Positions 20,601 through 28,711 of a stretch of 37,713 nt of DNA are shown piece by piece. The stretch is from a virus. The notes under the pieces are model-generated. The model worked only from the letters and a program-made list of their open reading frames with translations. It ran no database searches and was not told where the DNA came from. Within the stretch, counting starts at the first letter, position 1. Each line of letters begins with the position of its first letter. A program made the position numbers and the translations under genes. The stretch lies in the IMG/VR virus record IMGVR_UViG_3300037891_000228, positions 1-37,713 of that record; one strand, written 5' to 3'.

Positions 20601-23600
20601 TAAATCTAGATATAAATACATCACCACCAAATATAGTATCATTAGCGTTTTTAATTACAGGGTTTATAAGTTTTTGATATCCTGTATCTATTCTTTTAAA
20701 TGAATTTATTTGACCCCACTGATTAGGTATAATATTCTTCATAGAAGCATAATAGGAAACTACCTTTATGTCTTGTTCTTTTTCAGGAGTACCACAAGCT
20801 CCACTTTCTCCTATAGCAAATCTTGAATACTCTACCATACTAGAAGTTCCATCTGGAGCATCTAAACTATTTGTATCTTGTGGAAGAGGTAATGCTAATA
20901 AATTATCATTGGTTTTAGTTTTAATGTATACTGATGATTCTCTATTCCAATTATTTATAGGAGAATCATTATTATTAAATGATTGAACACCTGGTATTAA
21001 ATATCTTGTAAGTTCTATCTCTCTTTGTTTGATACCACCGCTAACATTATTGTCAATAGAAAAAGAATAATCATAGTTTGCTCTTGAGTTGAAAGACATT
21101 GCATAATTCTTTCTTGTTATACCATTTATGTATATAGTAAGATAGGATTGGTATACTGTAAACATTACACCAGCATTCCATTCACTACCCATTGCTGCTA
21201 CTCTTTCTGCACTATTTAAAGCATCTTGTTGAGCCTCTTTACTTAGAAGTTTATACTTAGCATTGTCTTTAACTTCTACAAAGTGAGCCTTTCCTGCTCC
21301 AGCCATAACACTTTCTAACTTTAGTACCCCACCTAAGAAAGGTTGTCCAAAAGATGTATCCGGTGAATTAAATATTAATTTATCTAAAAGATCTTTTGCT
21401 CTTTCAGCATCAATACCATCTAAAGGTGAAATCTCTATATTTTTTTCACAGTTTAAACAAGACCTTCTTCCTTGACGACTACCTGTACCACTAAGAGCAG
21501 CAGTTCCACCATCAGTCAATGCTATCTGAGGGGTAAGAGTGTCCCTTAAATCGTTAGGTGGAGGTGTTACTGGAGGAAGAGGGTTAGTAGGTTCTCCAAA
21601 ACCAGATGGTTCACCATTAACTGTATCAATACAACATTGACATGCTTCTCCATTAGGACCTTCAGTACATTGGGTTGAAAAACAACCTGGAGAATAAGTA
21701 CCGTTAGGAGCATTAGTTCCATCTTCATTTACACAAACTCCATCATTACCAAGAGGTGCTAATTTTAATTTAGGTTTACGACCAGACTGACCATTAATAG
21801 TTGGACACTGTCTAGTACCAATTCCTGGCCTAAAGGCATGACCTTCAGCATCAGTATCAAATTGACCATCATAATCAAAGTCAGGATCATAATCAGTTAT
21901 AACAGTACCTCTTTTGTTTGTAAAAATGTCGCTGAACCACCACTTTGTTGCTTCTAAGGTTCCGTCAAAATTTATATTATTAAAAGGATTTTCAGTTATT
22001 GATCTCCAACCACAAAATGAACCACTACCATGAAAACATTTCCATATATCATAATTTCCAGGACCTATTGTCATTCTTCCAGTAAGAGCTACAGGTCTTG
22101 TAAGAGAACATACTTCTATAATACAATTAGGTGATATTGTTGCTTTTGTAGATTTTCCATTAGTGATACTAATATATTGAAATACACCATCTCCTTCATT
22201 TACTGTTATATCTTGATCTATTCCTGGAAGACCTACGGTTGCAATATCTGGCATGTATACAAGCCATGGTTTAGATTTATAATTCCATGCGTTATTATTC
22301 TCTTGAATAAATGAGTCTTCTCCAGAAACTTGGTTGTATGGGTAGTTAGGATAATAATACTCTTGACCTTCTCTTTTGTAAGCATTTATATTTCTAAGTA
22401 TACCTTTAGCTATAATTGAACGATTGGTTGAACGATCTCCTCTAACTATTTTAAATCCTACAATATCATCTTTTTGTTCTTGTGTTAAATCAGAAGTTAT
22501 TATTAAATTATTAATTTGAATGTCGTTAATCTTTACTCCTATAGGAAATACAGCATTGCTGTCTTGCATAACAGGTGCCATATTATTTCCGTCATAAGTC
22601 ATAACAGGGCTTTCCATAATAGGACTAACTAATACATCTGGAAACTTATGATGTCTAATAGGTGTGTCAGCTAACTCACCCCACACATCTGTATTACAAG
22701 GATATTTTTCTGTAGATTCCCAGTATGCAAACTCTCCGAATTCATAAGGTCCTTTATAACTCTCAGCCGAACTATAGTCTGGTGAGAAACCTAAATTTAT
22801 AGCATTGTTATATATCTTCCAATATGAACTATATCCTATATCATTTTGAAAGTAATCTGGTTCACCTACAAAATCATCATTAGTGTTAGGTACATCAGGT
22901 TGAACATTAAGATTATCAGGACCTGGAATATGAAAAGAGTCTGTCTGTTTTCCATTTTTAAGAAGAAATACTATCTCAAATGCATACACTTCATCACGCA
23001 TATATCCACGTAAGTTTGTAGCATTATCTTCATCAGCATAATTTTCATCAGCAGGGATTCTGTGTGTTTCCCATTGTAATGTTATATTACTAGCAATTTG
23101 CTGATAGTTAATTCTATCTATAGATGTTAAATTATCCCACACCAATACATCTTGAACCGATGTTAAATCTTGAGCTATATCATAATAAGGATACTTTTCA
23201 AATATATCATTTATTGATAATCTTATAGCTGTCTGGTCTGTTCCTGTATAAGTTATTTCTTCACTAGGTTCAGTAATATTATATGTTCCTACTAATTCAA
23301 CCGCAGAGATGTTGTTTATGGTTTTAATTACTGCTAAGTTAAAGTAGTTAAATTGTCCTGATGTATCTAGGTTAGATACTTTTACTAAAATAGATTTACC
23401 TACCGGATAGTTAAAGTTTACTGTTGTTATAAGAGGATCAGCAATAGGACAAGGATTAGTTACTGAATAATAAGATGTTAGATCATTACCTCCAGCATCA
23501 GCATATTGAATAGCAAACTGATAAACGCCAGCTACTAATGATCCTACATTAGTTACTTCATTAACTTCTAAAAAAGGTATATCAAAGTTAGGTTGTATCT

Positions 23601-24237
23601 TTAATTGATTACAGTCTAGTTCATCACTATATACAGGATCACAATTAATACTTCCAGAAATTAGTTTATAGGGAATACCAATTGGTTGTAAGTTCTCATC
23701 TGTTTCTACATCTAAATATCTTCTAGCATTAATTCCATCAGTCCAATATATCTCTGTAGTACAGTTTGTTATTTTATGTACTACCTTTGGTATAGGGTGA
23801 TCAACACTAAAGTTTAAACATGGAGCATTAATTAGCTTGCGATATTGACAATCATTATTAAACATAAAGCCAATTTCACTTCCACCAGTTAAGGGGTTTG
23901 CTAAAAAGAATATGTTTTTCTTTTTCTCAGGAATAGTGTGTTTTCCTATAAGTTCATAACCATCAGGAAAACTAAAACAAGGTTCATTACCAGGTTCGTT
24001 TTGATAATTAATAGAACTAGAATCAAAGTTTTCAACAGTTGCATTTAAGGCATAGGTGAGGTTTCCTGTTTTCACCTGGTTAATTGTACTGTCCATGTTA
24101 AGTCCAGACTGAGCTTGATTAAACTCCATCCTTACTTGCCCTTTCTGAGAAGATTCCATCTTCTTAGCTGCAGCAACTTTTTTCTTAGCCGCACTTAAAC
24201 CTGAAGCAGTGTCGTCTCTTTCTTTTCTAGTAGCCAT
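17605..24237 (-). CDS. Giant tail nozzle/muzzle (P22 gp10-like stabilisation) protein with adhesin-like C-terminal modules, 2210 aa
   Basis: After a Lys/Ala-rich start, GLNMDSTINQVKTGNLTYALNATV opens a long beta-rich core (to about residue 1660) with family-like segments such as TDGINARRYLD, FNSPDTSFGQPFLGG and SWISFHTYLPNFY. These fit the P22 gp10-like tail stabilisation protein that forms the muzzle of crAss-like phages. A Cys-rich insert lies near residues 830-910. From about residue 1698 the protein changes character: poly-Thr linkers near 1698-1725, 1872 and 2135-2152 separate small Cys-containing beta modules and a propeller-like region (about 1880-2080). The canonical C-terminus seems to sit in the next gene instead. 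It directly follows the tubular protein gene, the expected order. It would form the channel through which DNA and cargo leave, and may also bind host receptors. Confidence 0.8.
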   Translation of the reverse strand: MATRKERDDTASGLSAAKKKVAAAKKMESSQKGQVRMEFNQAQSGLNMDSTINQVKTGNLTYALNATVENFDSSSINYQNEPGNEPCFSFPDGYELIGKHTIPEKKKNIFFLANPLTGGSEIGFMFNNDCQYRKLINAPCLNFSVDHPIPKVVHKITNCTTEIYWTDGINARRYLDVETDENLQPIGIPYKLISGSINCDPVYSDELDCNQLKIQPNFDIPFLEVNEVTNVGSLVAGVYQFAIQYADAGGNDLTSYYSVTNPCPIADPLITTVNFNYPVGKSILVKVSNLDTSGQFNYFNLAVIKTINNISAVELVGTYNITEPSEEITYTGTDQTAIRLSINDIFEKYPYYDIAQDLTSVQDVLVWDNLTSIDRINYQQIASNITLQWETHRIPADENYADEDNATNLRGYMRDEVYAFEIVFLLKNGKQTDSFHIPGPDNLNVQPDVPNTNDDFVGEPDYFQNDIGYSSYWKIYNNAINLGFSPDYSSAESYKGPYEFGEFAYWESTEKYPCNTDVWGELADTPIRHHKFPDVLVSPIMESPVMTYDGNNMAPVMQDSNAVFPIGVKINDIQINNLIITSDLTQEQKDDIVGFKIVRGDRSTNRSIIAKGILRNINAYKREGQEYYYPNYPYNQVSGEDSFIQENNNAWNYKSKPWLVYMPDIATVGLPGIDQDITVNEGDGVFQYISITNGKSTKATISPNCIIEVCSLTRPVALTGRMTIGPGNYDIWKCFHGSGSFCGWRSITENPFNNINFDGTLEATKWWFSDIFTNKRGTVITDYDPDFDYDGQFDTDAEGHAFRPGIGTRQCPTINGQSGRKPKLKLAPLGNDGVCVNEDGTNAPNGTYSPGCFSTQCTEGPNGEACQCCIDTVNGEPSGFGEPTNPLPPVTPPPNDLRDTLTPQIALTDGGTAALSGTGSRQGRRSCLNCEKNIEISPLDGIDAERAKDLLDKLIFNSPDTSFGQPFLGGVLKLESVMAGAGKAHFVEVKDNAKYKLLSKEAQQDALNSAERVAAMGSEWNAGVMFTVYQSYLTIYINGITRKNYAMSFNSRANYDYSFSIDNNVSGGIKQREIELTRYLIPGVQSFNNNDSPINNWNRESSVYIKTKTNDNLLALPLPQDTNSLDAPDGTSSMVEYSRFAIGESGACGTPEKEQDIKVVSYYASMKNIIPNQWGQINSFKRIDTGYQKLINPVIKNANDTIFGGDVFISRFTFKTKLPFFIDNRVAAPDDSDIFFDELGNVAYPKYWHSARSILSNYTVTEGNNAPQNMFNLISTKANYLDCPSDPANYTQGSESAYAGTARTFYDGYMYLWAYGVPNFYCESIYNTDLRQAFNTKEGDFWPHVSSGIPDEWFQEINVPIAQDNTYYYNVTYSKQNKENSFSQLPPDWREELCFTFFPFRAIYSDSQSDTPDNRVNNWLVYRALNLFDFPQNYGDLISLDGIQDKAVLARFENKALLYNKLLTIDTSNPQAAYIGNPRLFSSSPPIDFAETDLGYVGSQHKFLLKLPYGQITVDAKRGQLFLISGNKAVDLTGFGSGVNRFMTNSLPFEILEYFPEVNIDNNFTGFGLHGVYDSKFDRIIITKLDYIPIDPLVYFDVDTQNFYLPSLVAGGLDQEVFLNDKKYFCNKSWTMSFDFSTKSWISFHTYLPNFYIGENNFYYSGINGCCTNFTAILDTPDRSRIDKEEPILDMLVGVVQSPVLITTTTTSTSNPLFTTSTTTSYVPDCDFSISLMDELSCEIDGVGYITVPTPTTTTLCVRPTPLTTATFVEGYQIKGTTTPVIGTATAQEACSVAAFSFGTIDIIPISFNYEYSPLTNNTTSILNSQVYLGTSQNCTVVPDGWYSVQYEPGTVFYVENGFVKIEQPCDCDTLTTTTTIYTGAFDQCCTWLMNDDNGTVNIYKENIPDMNGIPVTIPNYTSGKLAIGPDTIYAWDGTDLDKWDMIASPFSATFKETFTMSSSSTTGIIVKDNNTLIAFTNVNVIEINLTSGLAVETVKFALPAGYTFTTNLLYTRTGKLITVGKNTTSGNFHYFEWDYDNAVVTPEINSEIINSEFVSCRAIMSCDCEISIVSEGSTCENYLFIVETVSPFSVIPQGCLDDIITPPTPNEVTPIWSKLNITNVTQQASCVSKGTNQFGTTTTTTTSPATTTTTTSIYPCYGYEVVGPQVVWYSNCVGDEQAISVPTGETLQFCSSDNTITGTGITLLGACPL
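17777..17831 (-). repeat. Poly-Thr-coding triplet repeat (nozzle, C-terminal linker)
   Basis: ACA/ACT/ACC triplets encode two Thr runs split by Ser-Pro-Ala. The tract separates the last small module, which ends in CPL, from the propeller-like region. Synonymous codons are mixed, so the run is kept at protein level rather than as a perfect DNA repeat. Confidence 0.8.
18609..18630 (-). repeat. Short poly-Thr-coding tract in the nozzle protein
   Basis: It encodes LTTTTTI between the CDCD-ended module and the next module beginning with DQCC. It is a linker of the same kind as the other Thr runs. Confidence 0.65.
19075..19135 (-). repeat. Poly-Thr/Ser-coding tract at the nozzle core-to-module boundary
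   Basis: It encodes two Thr/Ser runs around NPLF. It marks the point where the conserved nozzle core ends and adhesin-like modules begin. Confidence 0.75.
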
Positions 24238-24242
24238 ATATA

Positions 24243-25247
24243 TTAATTAAAACCATTACGTCTCCAATATCTATTTGAATATCTACCTGATACTTGAGAT
24301 TTTGCATCTGGTAGTTCATATTGGTTAAAACGATTTAAGTCAGTAGCAATTTTTCTTTGCTTTTGATAAGCTGTCTCTTTTTTAAGTTCTATTTCTGCCA
24401 TTACCCATGCCTCATCCATTATTTGTTTATGATAAAGAAGCTTAGTTTGTAGTTGATTAAATGTTTCATCTACTGTTTGATTTGTAAGAGTTTCAAACAC
24501 TTTGAATTTAATAAATGATTCAATATATTCTCTAACACGAAAGTTATCAGGTACTAATTGATTACCTATTTTATCATAATCTGTTGCATAGAATACTAAG
24601 TGTACTGTTCCTGATCTAAAATTTGTTACAAATTTATTATCTCTAATATCAAAAGAGTCAAAGGAAGATGCACCAGGTGTAAATTCACGACCTGCTAAAG
24701 TTAATTGATTAAACTCTGACCAAGAGTTGGTGTAAGATAAATTACAACTTTTACGTGCAGATATGTTTCCTGGTTTTAGTAAATAAGATCTTCTCCAAGT
24801 TCTAGGAATCTCACTGTTTGTTTTATATACAGCTTGAACAACTGTAGGCATACATGTACCATCACAACTAGGATGTTGACACTCAGGATTATCACAAGGA
24901 GTTCCTCCTATTGTTAGAGGAGCCACTTGAATAGTTGTAGCATTAACTGCTTGAGTGTATAAAGAAGATGCAGCAGGGTAAGGATTTCCTTGTACCACAG
25001 CACACATCCATGCTTCTCTCACTGCATAAAAGTTATCAGGAAGTCTTGCTTGAAAATCTTCTATAAACAAAATATCAGTAGTGATTTGAAATGTAGTCCT
25101 ACCCATCTTCCTAAGACATTTGTCTAGGTAAGTAGGAAATAATAAATCATCTACAGCTCCAGTATCAAAATAACTTTTAAGTTCTTCTTTTACTGTTGCA
25201 TATAATGGTTCTGGGGATACAAAATCGTATTTATAATAGTATGACAT
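24243..25247 (-). CDS. Tail tubular / neck ring protein (P22 gp4-like), 334 aa
   Basis: The N-terminal half has YATVKEELKSYFDTGAVDDL, LDKCLRKMG and then FQARLPDNFYAVREAWMC, a pattern I recognise from the tail tubular (P22 gp4-like) ring protein of crAss-like phages. It lies immediately upstream of the nozzle gene (5 bases apart), as expected for the ring that joins portal to nozzle. The C-terminal third is helical (IESFIKFKVFETLTNQTVDE) and ends in a basic tail. An odd Cys/His cluster (C118, C123, H125, C128, C132) sits in a loop after residue 115 and may bind a metal or form disulfides. The ring assignment is strong by order and motif; the exact ring number is not claimed. Confidence 0.78.
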   Translation of the reverse strand: MSYYYKYDFVSPEPLYATVKEELKSYFDTGAVDDLLFPTYLDKCLRKMGRTTFQITTDILFIEDFQARLPDNFYAVREAWMCAVVQGNPYPAASSLYTQAVNATTIQVAPLTIGGTPCDNPECQHPSCDGTCMPTVVQAVYKTNSEIPRTWRRSYLLKPGNISARKSCNLSYTNSWSEFNQLTLAGREFTPGASSFDSFDIRDNKFVTNFRSGTVHLVFYATDYDKIGNQLVPDNFRVREYIESFIKFKVFETLTNQTVDETFNQLQTKLLYHKQIMDEAWVMAEIELKKETAYQKQRKIATDLNRFNQYELPDAKSQVSGRYSNRYWRRNGFN

Positions 25248-25250
25248 AAG

Positions 25251-25730
25251 TTATTTTTTCCATTCATGATATATGTGTTGGTATTTATTATCTGCTTTTA
25301 GGTAGTGAGAAAGATCTCTTGAAGTTCTTCTAGATGGTTTAAAGTACCATAGATCAGAGTTTCTAAATCTAGCACTTTGTTTAAACCACATCCAGCCAAA
25401 GAAATATCCTTCTGTATGGTAATTAAAGTTATATATGACTTTTCCTTTTTCTCTGGTTTTCTGCCAGTCAATAGGAAGGTTTACAAACTCCTTACCGTTA
25501 ATTCCTTTAGTTCTTCTTCTTTTCTTTTTATTAATAGAAAACTCTCCAAATCCAGTAGGTAGCTTTTCTTTCTCTCCTGTTTCTAAGATATAGTATTTAA
25601 ATGATTCATTAAATGCATATAAAATATTTCTCCACTCATCAAAAGTAAGAGATATTAAGGGGTTCTTTTTAGAGAAGTCTTCGTAGTTGCTTTTACTTGC
25701 ACTTCTCCAGTCAACTGCTACTCTTGACAT
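25251..25730 (-). CDS. Conserved crAss-like phage structural-block protein, 159 aa
   Basis: The protein is basic and aromatic: LTFDEWRNILYAFNESFKYY, LPTGFGEFSINKKKRRR, NLPIDWQKT, then NYHTEGYFFGWMWFK and SDLWYFKPSRR. I recall this pattern as a highly conserved small protein of crAss-like structural blocks, located just before the tail tubular gene. No catalytic motif is visible. Gaps to both neighbours are 3-8 bases, so it is in the same operon. The many Lys/Arg and aromatic residues would suit DNA contact at the neck or packing in a ring, but its function is not established from the sequence. Confidence 0.8.
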   Translation of the reverse strand: MSRVAVDWRSASKSNYEDFSKKNPLISLTFDEWRNILYAFNESFKYYILETGEKEKLPTGFGEFSINKKKRRRTKGINGKEFVNLPIDWQKTREKGKVIYNFNYHTEGYFFGWMWFKQSARFRNSDLWYFKPSRRTSRDLSHYLKADNKYQHIYHEWKK

Positions 25731-25738
25731 ATATAGTT

Positions 25739-26467
25739 CTAGTTTGTAGGTTGAGCATTTGGAGCTTGTCCATCTATGCCTTCATTACTCATATCATCTT
25801 TAATTTGGAAGTATGTTGATAATAACTTTTGAGAAGTTAAAGATAACGCTTGTTGCTCTAGATAGCCAGGTAGTGCATACTCCTTATCTAAGGGGTTTTT
25901 ACAATACTCTTCATCTGTATATTCAGGACTTCCACATCCACATTCTGGATACATGATTTCGTTAGGCACATCTTCTTCAAAGAATGCTGCCAACCTTATT
26001 GCTTTTAATAAAGGATTATTTACATAGAGGTATCCATTAGATATCCAAAAGTAATAATCATTTTTTACTATAGGTAGTTTTAATAAATTAATATATCTAT
26101 TAATTGTTATTTCTTTTAATTTAGTACCTTTTCCACCCATGGCATCTATAGAATAAACACCTTGAATTACATATTGATAGTTACCTTCAGAGATCCTAGG
26201 TAACTTAAACACTGTTCTTGACACTGTACACTCATCTGCATACTCACAACATTCAGAGATAGGTACTTCTTTCATCTCTAGACAAGGTATTGTAGTAAAC
26301 AAGGTGTCACTTGCCCATAGCTTTCTTAAATTAGTTTCTCTTTTAATTAACAATTGAGCAGTATTCTTAACTTCAGAAGCGATTGCTCGATCTGTTATAA
26401 GTGCGTCTGTTGATAAAATCTTGTGCATTGATCGCACATCTGAAACTAATTTTCTTAGTGTTGCCAT
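25739..26467 (-). CDS. Conserved ring/neck-type structural protein, 242 aa
   Basis: The N-terminus (LRKLVSDVRSMHKILSTDALI) is helical, the centre is beta-rich (QYVIQGVYSIDAMGGKG, then INRYINLLKLPIVKNDYYF), and the C-terminus has a Cys-containing stretch (YPECGCGSPEYTDEEYC) and a helical end (LEQQALSLTSQKLLSTYFQI) with a disordered tail. Gene order just upstream of the 159-aa and tubular genes fits one of the ring or head-completion proteins of crAss-like phages. I did not identify which one. It begins 2 bases after the stop of the 48-aa gene. The structural role is inferred from position and composition. Confidence 0.75.
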   Translation of the reverse strand: MATLRKLVSDVRSMHKILSTDALITDRAIASEVKNTAQLLIKRETNLRKLWASDTLFTTIPCLEMKEVPISECCEYADECTVSRTVFKLPRISEGNYQYVIQGVYSIDAMGGKGTKLKEITINRYINLLKLPIVKNDYYFWISNGYLYVNNPLLKAIRLAAFFEEDVPNEIMYPECGCGSPEYTDEEYCKNPLDKEYALPGYLEQQALSLTSQKLLSTYFQIKDDMSNEGIDGQAPNAQPTN

Positions 26468-26469
26468 TT

Positions 26470-26616
26470 TTACTTATTGTTTCTGTAATTACCGAATCCT
26501 AGTATGCCTCCCATTTGATCAGCCTCTCTCATATAATTCTTTTTCATATTATAAGGACGAATCTTAGGAGCTTTTACATTCTTGCCTGGTGTAGGCTTTC
26601 CATATTTTGTTGCCAT
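26470..26616 (-). CDS. Small basic protein, 48 aa
   Basis: The ORF runs from ATG at 26616 to TAA at 26470, begins 2 bases after the metallophosphatase stop and ends 2 bases before the next start, so it fills its gap exactly. The product starts MATKYGKPTPGKNVKAPKIR and ends GGILGFGNYRNNK; it is rich in Lys, Arg, Gly and Tyr. It has no recognised domain. The tight spacing on both sides is the main evidence that it is a gene. A small virion or DNA-binding role is possible but not shown. Confidence 0.7.
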   Translation of the reverse strand: MATKYGKPTPGKNVKAPKIRPYNMKKNYMREADQMGGILGFGNYRNNK

Positions 26617-26618
26617 AT

Positions 26619-27863
26619 CTATATTCTTTCTTCAAATTCAGCTACCTTTCCCACCTTACTATCGTATACTAGGGCTAAAGCAGCTCGTACACTATGTACG
26701 AAATTATTATCTTTATGCCACCTATCTGTTCCAGATAAGCTAGGCATTTGTTGTATTCTTACTCCCTTTATTTCTTTTGCCATATAGTGATGTTTATCAC
26801 CTGTATGAACTTCTCTATATTTAGCATCTCCAAACCATTTACTATAAGTTGGATGTGTTGCAAACAATAAAGGCAGAGCATCAATTTTACAGTTACCGTG
26901 ATGGAAACCAATAAAAGTACTTCCTACCACAGTAGCTTTAATTAATCCTTCTTCTCTAACAAATGATATGTTATCATCTTTTTTAAAGAATATATCTAAA
27001 GCATGAGCTAGATAATATGATTTAGTTCTATCATGATTACCTTGTACTAGAATAACCTCAACATGCTTAGAATTAGTCTTAAGCATCTTAATAGTATCTA
27101 CTAGAATATTAAATCCCATCTCATACTCTGAAGCATAATCTAAGATTATATCCTGTGGAGTACCATTAGTTGTAGTGTTTTGATAATTATCTGTATGAAA
27201 GAAATCATTAGATATAGGAAACACTACTTTATTTATATCATAAACAGATCTAACTTTATGTGTTAAAGCTTCTGCTATCTGTATAAATCTTGTAGCTCTA
27301 GTCTCTGGATCATTATCTCCATCAACATATCGTTTACCTAGATGGTAATCAGATAAAGATAACTCAATATCTACAAGAGATTTATCGTTATCTAGTTTAG
27401 GAGAAGAAATAGGGATGTAGTTTGATTTATAGTTCTCTAGGAACTTGCTGAAATCATCAGCTGTATAATCTTGTGGACCTTTTCTTTTTGAAAAGATCGA
27501 AGATGTAAACTTACCAGTTGGAAGTACTTTAGACCAGTAGTTAGTAATTATATACTTTTCTAGATCTATCTTGTGTAATTGTGCTAACTCTATATCATTC
27601 TTAGGTTCATAATCTAGAGTTATTGTACTTTCTATTGTTCCTTTATCATTGCTTACCTTCCGCAATGCTTGTTCAAATTCTTTACTGTGAGTTATTTCAT
27701 TTAAAAACTCTTCTCCTTCATCTACATTCTTTCCTCTCAGCTCTTTTAATAATTCATTTACTTCAGACAGTGTTATATTTAATTGTTCTGCATACCACTG
27801 TTTGCTTCTTTTTCTCTTCAATAATGATTTTAGGTCATTAAGAAGACTTTGATTTTCAGCCAT
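26619..27863 (-). CDS. Calcineurin-like metallophosphatase with N-terminal HTH, 414 aa
   Basis: Residues 1-45 (SKQWYAEQLNITLSEVNELL) look like a helix-turn-helix. The catalytic domain shows the metallophosphoesterase motif series: D172-x-H174 (LSDYHLG), ND at 219-220 (SNDFFHTDN), GNHD at 275-278, a later HH (321-322) and GDKHH at 355-359. The family uses two metal ions to cleave phosphoesters; related phage and SbcD/Mre11-like enzymes act on nucleic acids, but the substrate here is unknown. Metallophosphatases occur in the structural region of crAss-like phages, so the position is expected. The gene follows the terminator at 27966-28004 and a 113-base A/T-rich leader with only weak promoter-like matches, so it may open a new transcript. 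Confidence 0.88.
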   Translation of the reverse strand: MAENQSLLNDLKSLLKRKRSKQWYAEQLNITLSEVNELLKELRGKNVDEGEEFLNEITHSKEFEQALRKVSNDKGTIESTITLDYEPKNDIELAQLHKIDLEKYIITNYWSKVLPTGKFTSSIFSKRKGPQDYTADDFSKFLENYKSNYIPISSPKLDNDKSLVDIELSLSDYHLGKRYVDGDNDPETRATRFIQIAEALTHKVRSVYDINKVVFPISNDFFHTDNYQNTTTNGTPQDIILDYASEYEMGFNILVDTIKMLKTNSKHVEVILVQGNHDRTKSYYLAHALDIFFKKDDNISFVREEGLIKATVVGSTFIGFHHGNCKIDALPLLFATHPTYSKWFGDAKYREVHTGDKHHYMAKEIKGVRIQQMPSLSGTDRWHKDNNFVHSVRAALALVYDSKVGKVAEFEERI

Positions 27864-27965
27864 TTGTCCTGTATTTAATTAGTAAATATGGTAAAGATAG
27901 ATAAATTATTTGACTAAACATAAAAAACTTAATCATCAGAGTTATTCTTTATAATTAGTTTGATT

Positions 27966-28004
27966 ATAAATAAAAACTCCCAAGGGCTATTTAGCCCCTA
28001 GGAG
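27966..28004 (-). terminator. Rho-independent terminator ending the fibre cassette
   Basis: On the minus strand CTCCTAGGGGCT and AGCCCTTGGGAG form a 12-bp stem (two G-U pairs) around an AAAT loop, followed directly by TTTTTATTTAT. It lies 32 bases after the stop of the 221-aa gene and before the metallophosphatase, so it separates the fibre cassette from the neck genes. Confidence 0.85.
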
Positions 28005-28034
28005 AAGTTCTCTAAAACCAACAAAAGAGAACTT
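28005..28034 (-). other. Second hairpin next to the terminator
   Basis: AAGTTCTCT pairs with AGAGAACTT around a 12-base loop, directly after the stop at 28036. On the plus strand it is followed by a T-run, so it could act as a terminator for antisense transcription or protect the 3' end of the cassette mRNA. Confidence 0.5.
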
Positions 28035-28035
28035 T

Positions 28036-28701
28036 TTATGGGTTAAAATCATTACAACATTTACTGTGTATCCATGTAAAATTAAAGCTATCTCCAGAGC
28101 TTCCACTAAAATTAAAGTCATCAACTGCACAAGGTGTTTCTAATGAGTTACCTACTACATCATAGTTTCTTATTGAAAGTGTTCCTACATTACCGTTTCC
28201 ATTGTTCTGAGTGTTTTTCATTGTTACAGTGTTTCTGTAAGATATAAGATCAGGATCAAAAAAGAACAGCTGCATATTATTTAAAGGGCAAGCAAAGTCT
28301 GGTTGTGTTATAACTTGAGTAACATTACTTCCAACCATTACTGATCCTACTTGTGCACTTTGATTTAAACTTACATCTCCTATCTTTACACCATTTAAAA
28401 GTATATCAAAGTCATCTTGTACAGTAGCACTAGTATTACATAGTTGAAAAACTATTGTTTTATTTGTACAGACAGGTGGAATATTAATAACTATATCTTC
28501 ATGGTTATTACAATTAGGATTAACTGATACTATCCTTATAGATGTAGTTCCATCAGGAACATTGTAAGACACAAAACCTACAAGCAATTGTACTGAAGTT
28601 ATTTCAGTTTCAAAAGCTTCTGTATATCCATTAACTTGAGAAAATAAGTCAAAGGGTCCAGCATCACTTCCTATATTACTAGCTTGTATTAATACTGTCA
28701 T
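28036..28701 (-). CDS. GPFDLFS-domain fibre-cassette protein, 221 aa
   Basis: Residues 1-75 (DAGPFDLFSQVNGYTEAFET) carry the domain shared with the next three genes upstream and with the 289-aa nozzle-associated protein. From about residue 85 a second beta-rich region follows (FDILLNGVKIGDVSLNQSA, then LFFFDPDLISYRNTVTM), ending in a Cys pair (KCCNDFNP). No signal peptide or enzyme motif is seen. It is the last gene of the cassette, immediately before two hairpins. I infer a small virion-surface or fibre-tip protein in which the GPFD domain is the anchor and the C-terminus the variable head. Confidence 0.75.
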   Translation of the reverse strand: MTVLIQASNIGSDAGPFDLFSQVNGYTEAFETEITSVQLLVGFVSYNVPDGTTSIRIVSVNPNCNNHEDIVINIPPVCTNKTIVFQLCNTSATVQDDFDILLNGVKIGDVSLNQSAQVGSVMVGSNVTQVITQPDFACPLNNMQLFFFDPDLISYRNTVTMKNTQNNGNGNVGTLSIRNYDVVGNSLETPCAVDDFNFSGSSGDSFNFTWIHSKCCNDFNP

Positions 28702-28711
28702 TGTTAGTTTA

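Noticed and set aside
26619-26621. Recoding of TAG as Gln, known in some crAss-like phages
   Set aside because: The TAG here ends a complete metallophosphatase 2 bases before the next gene, and I noticed no in-frame TAG within the genes I translated.
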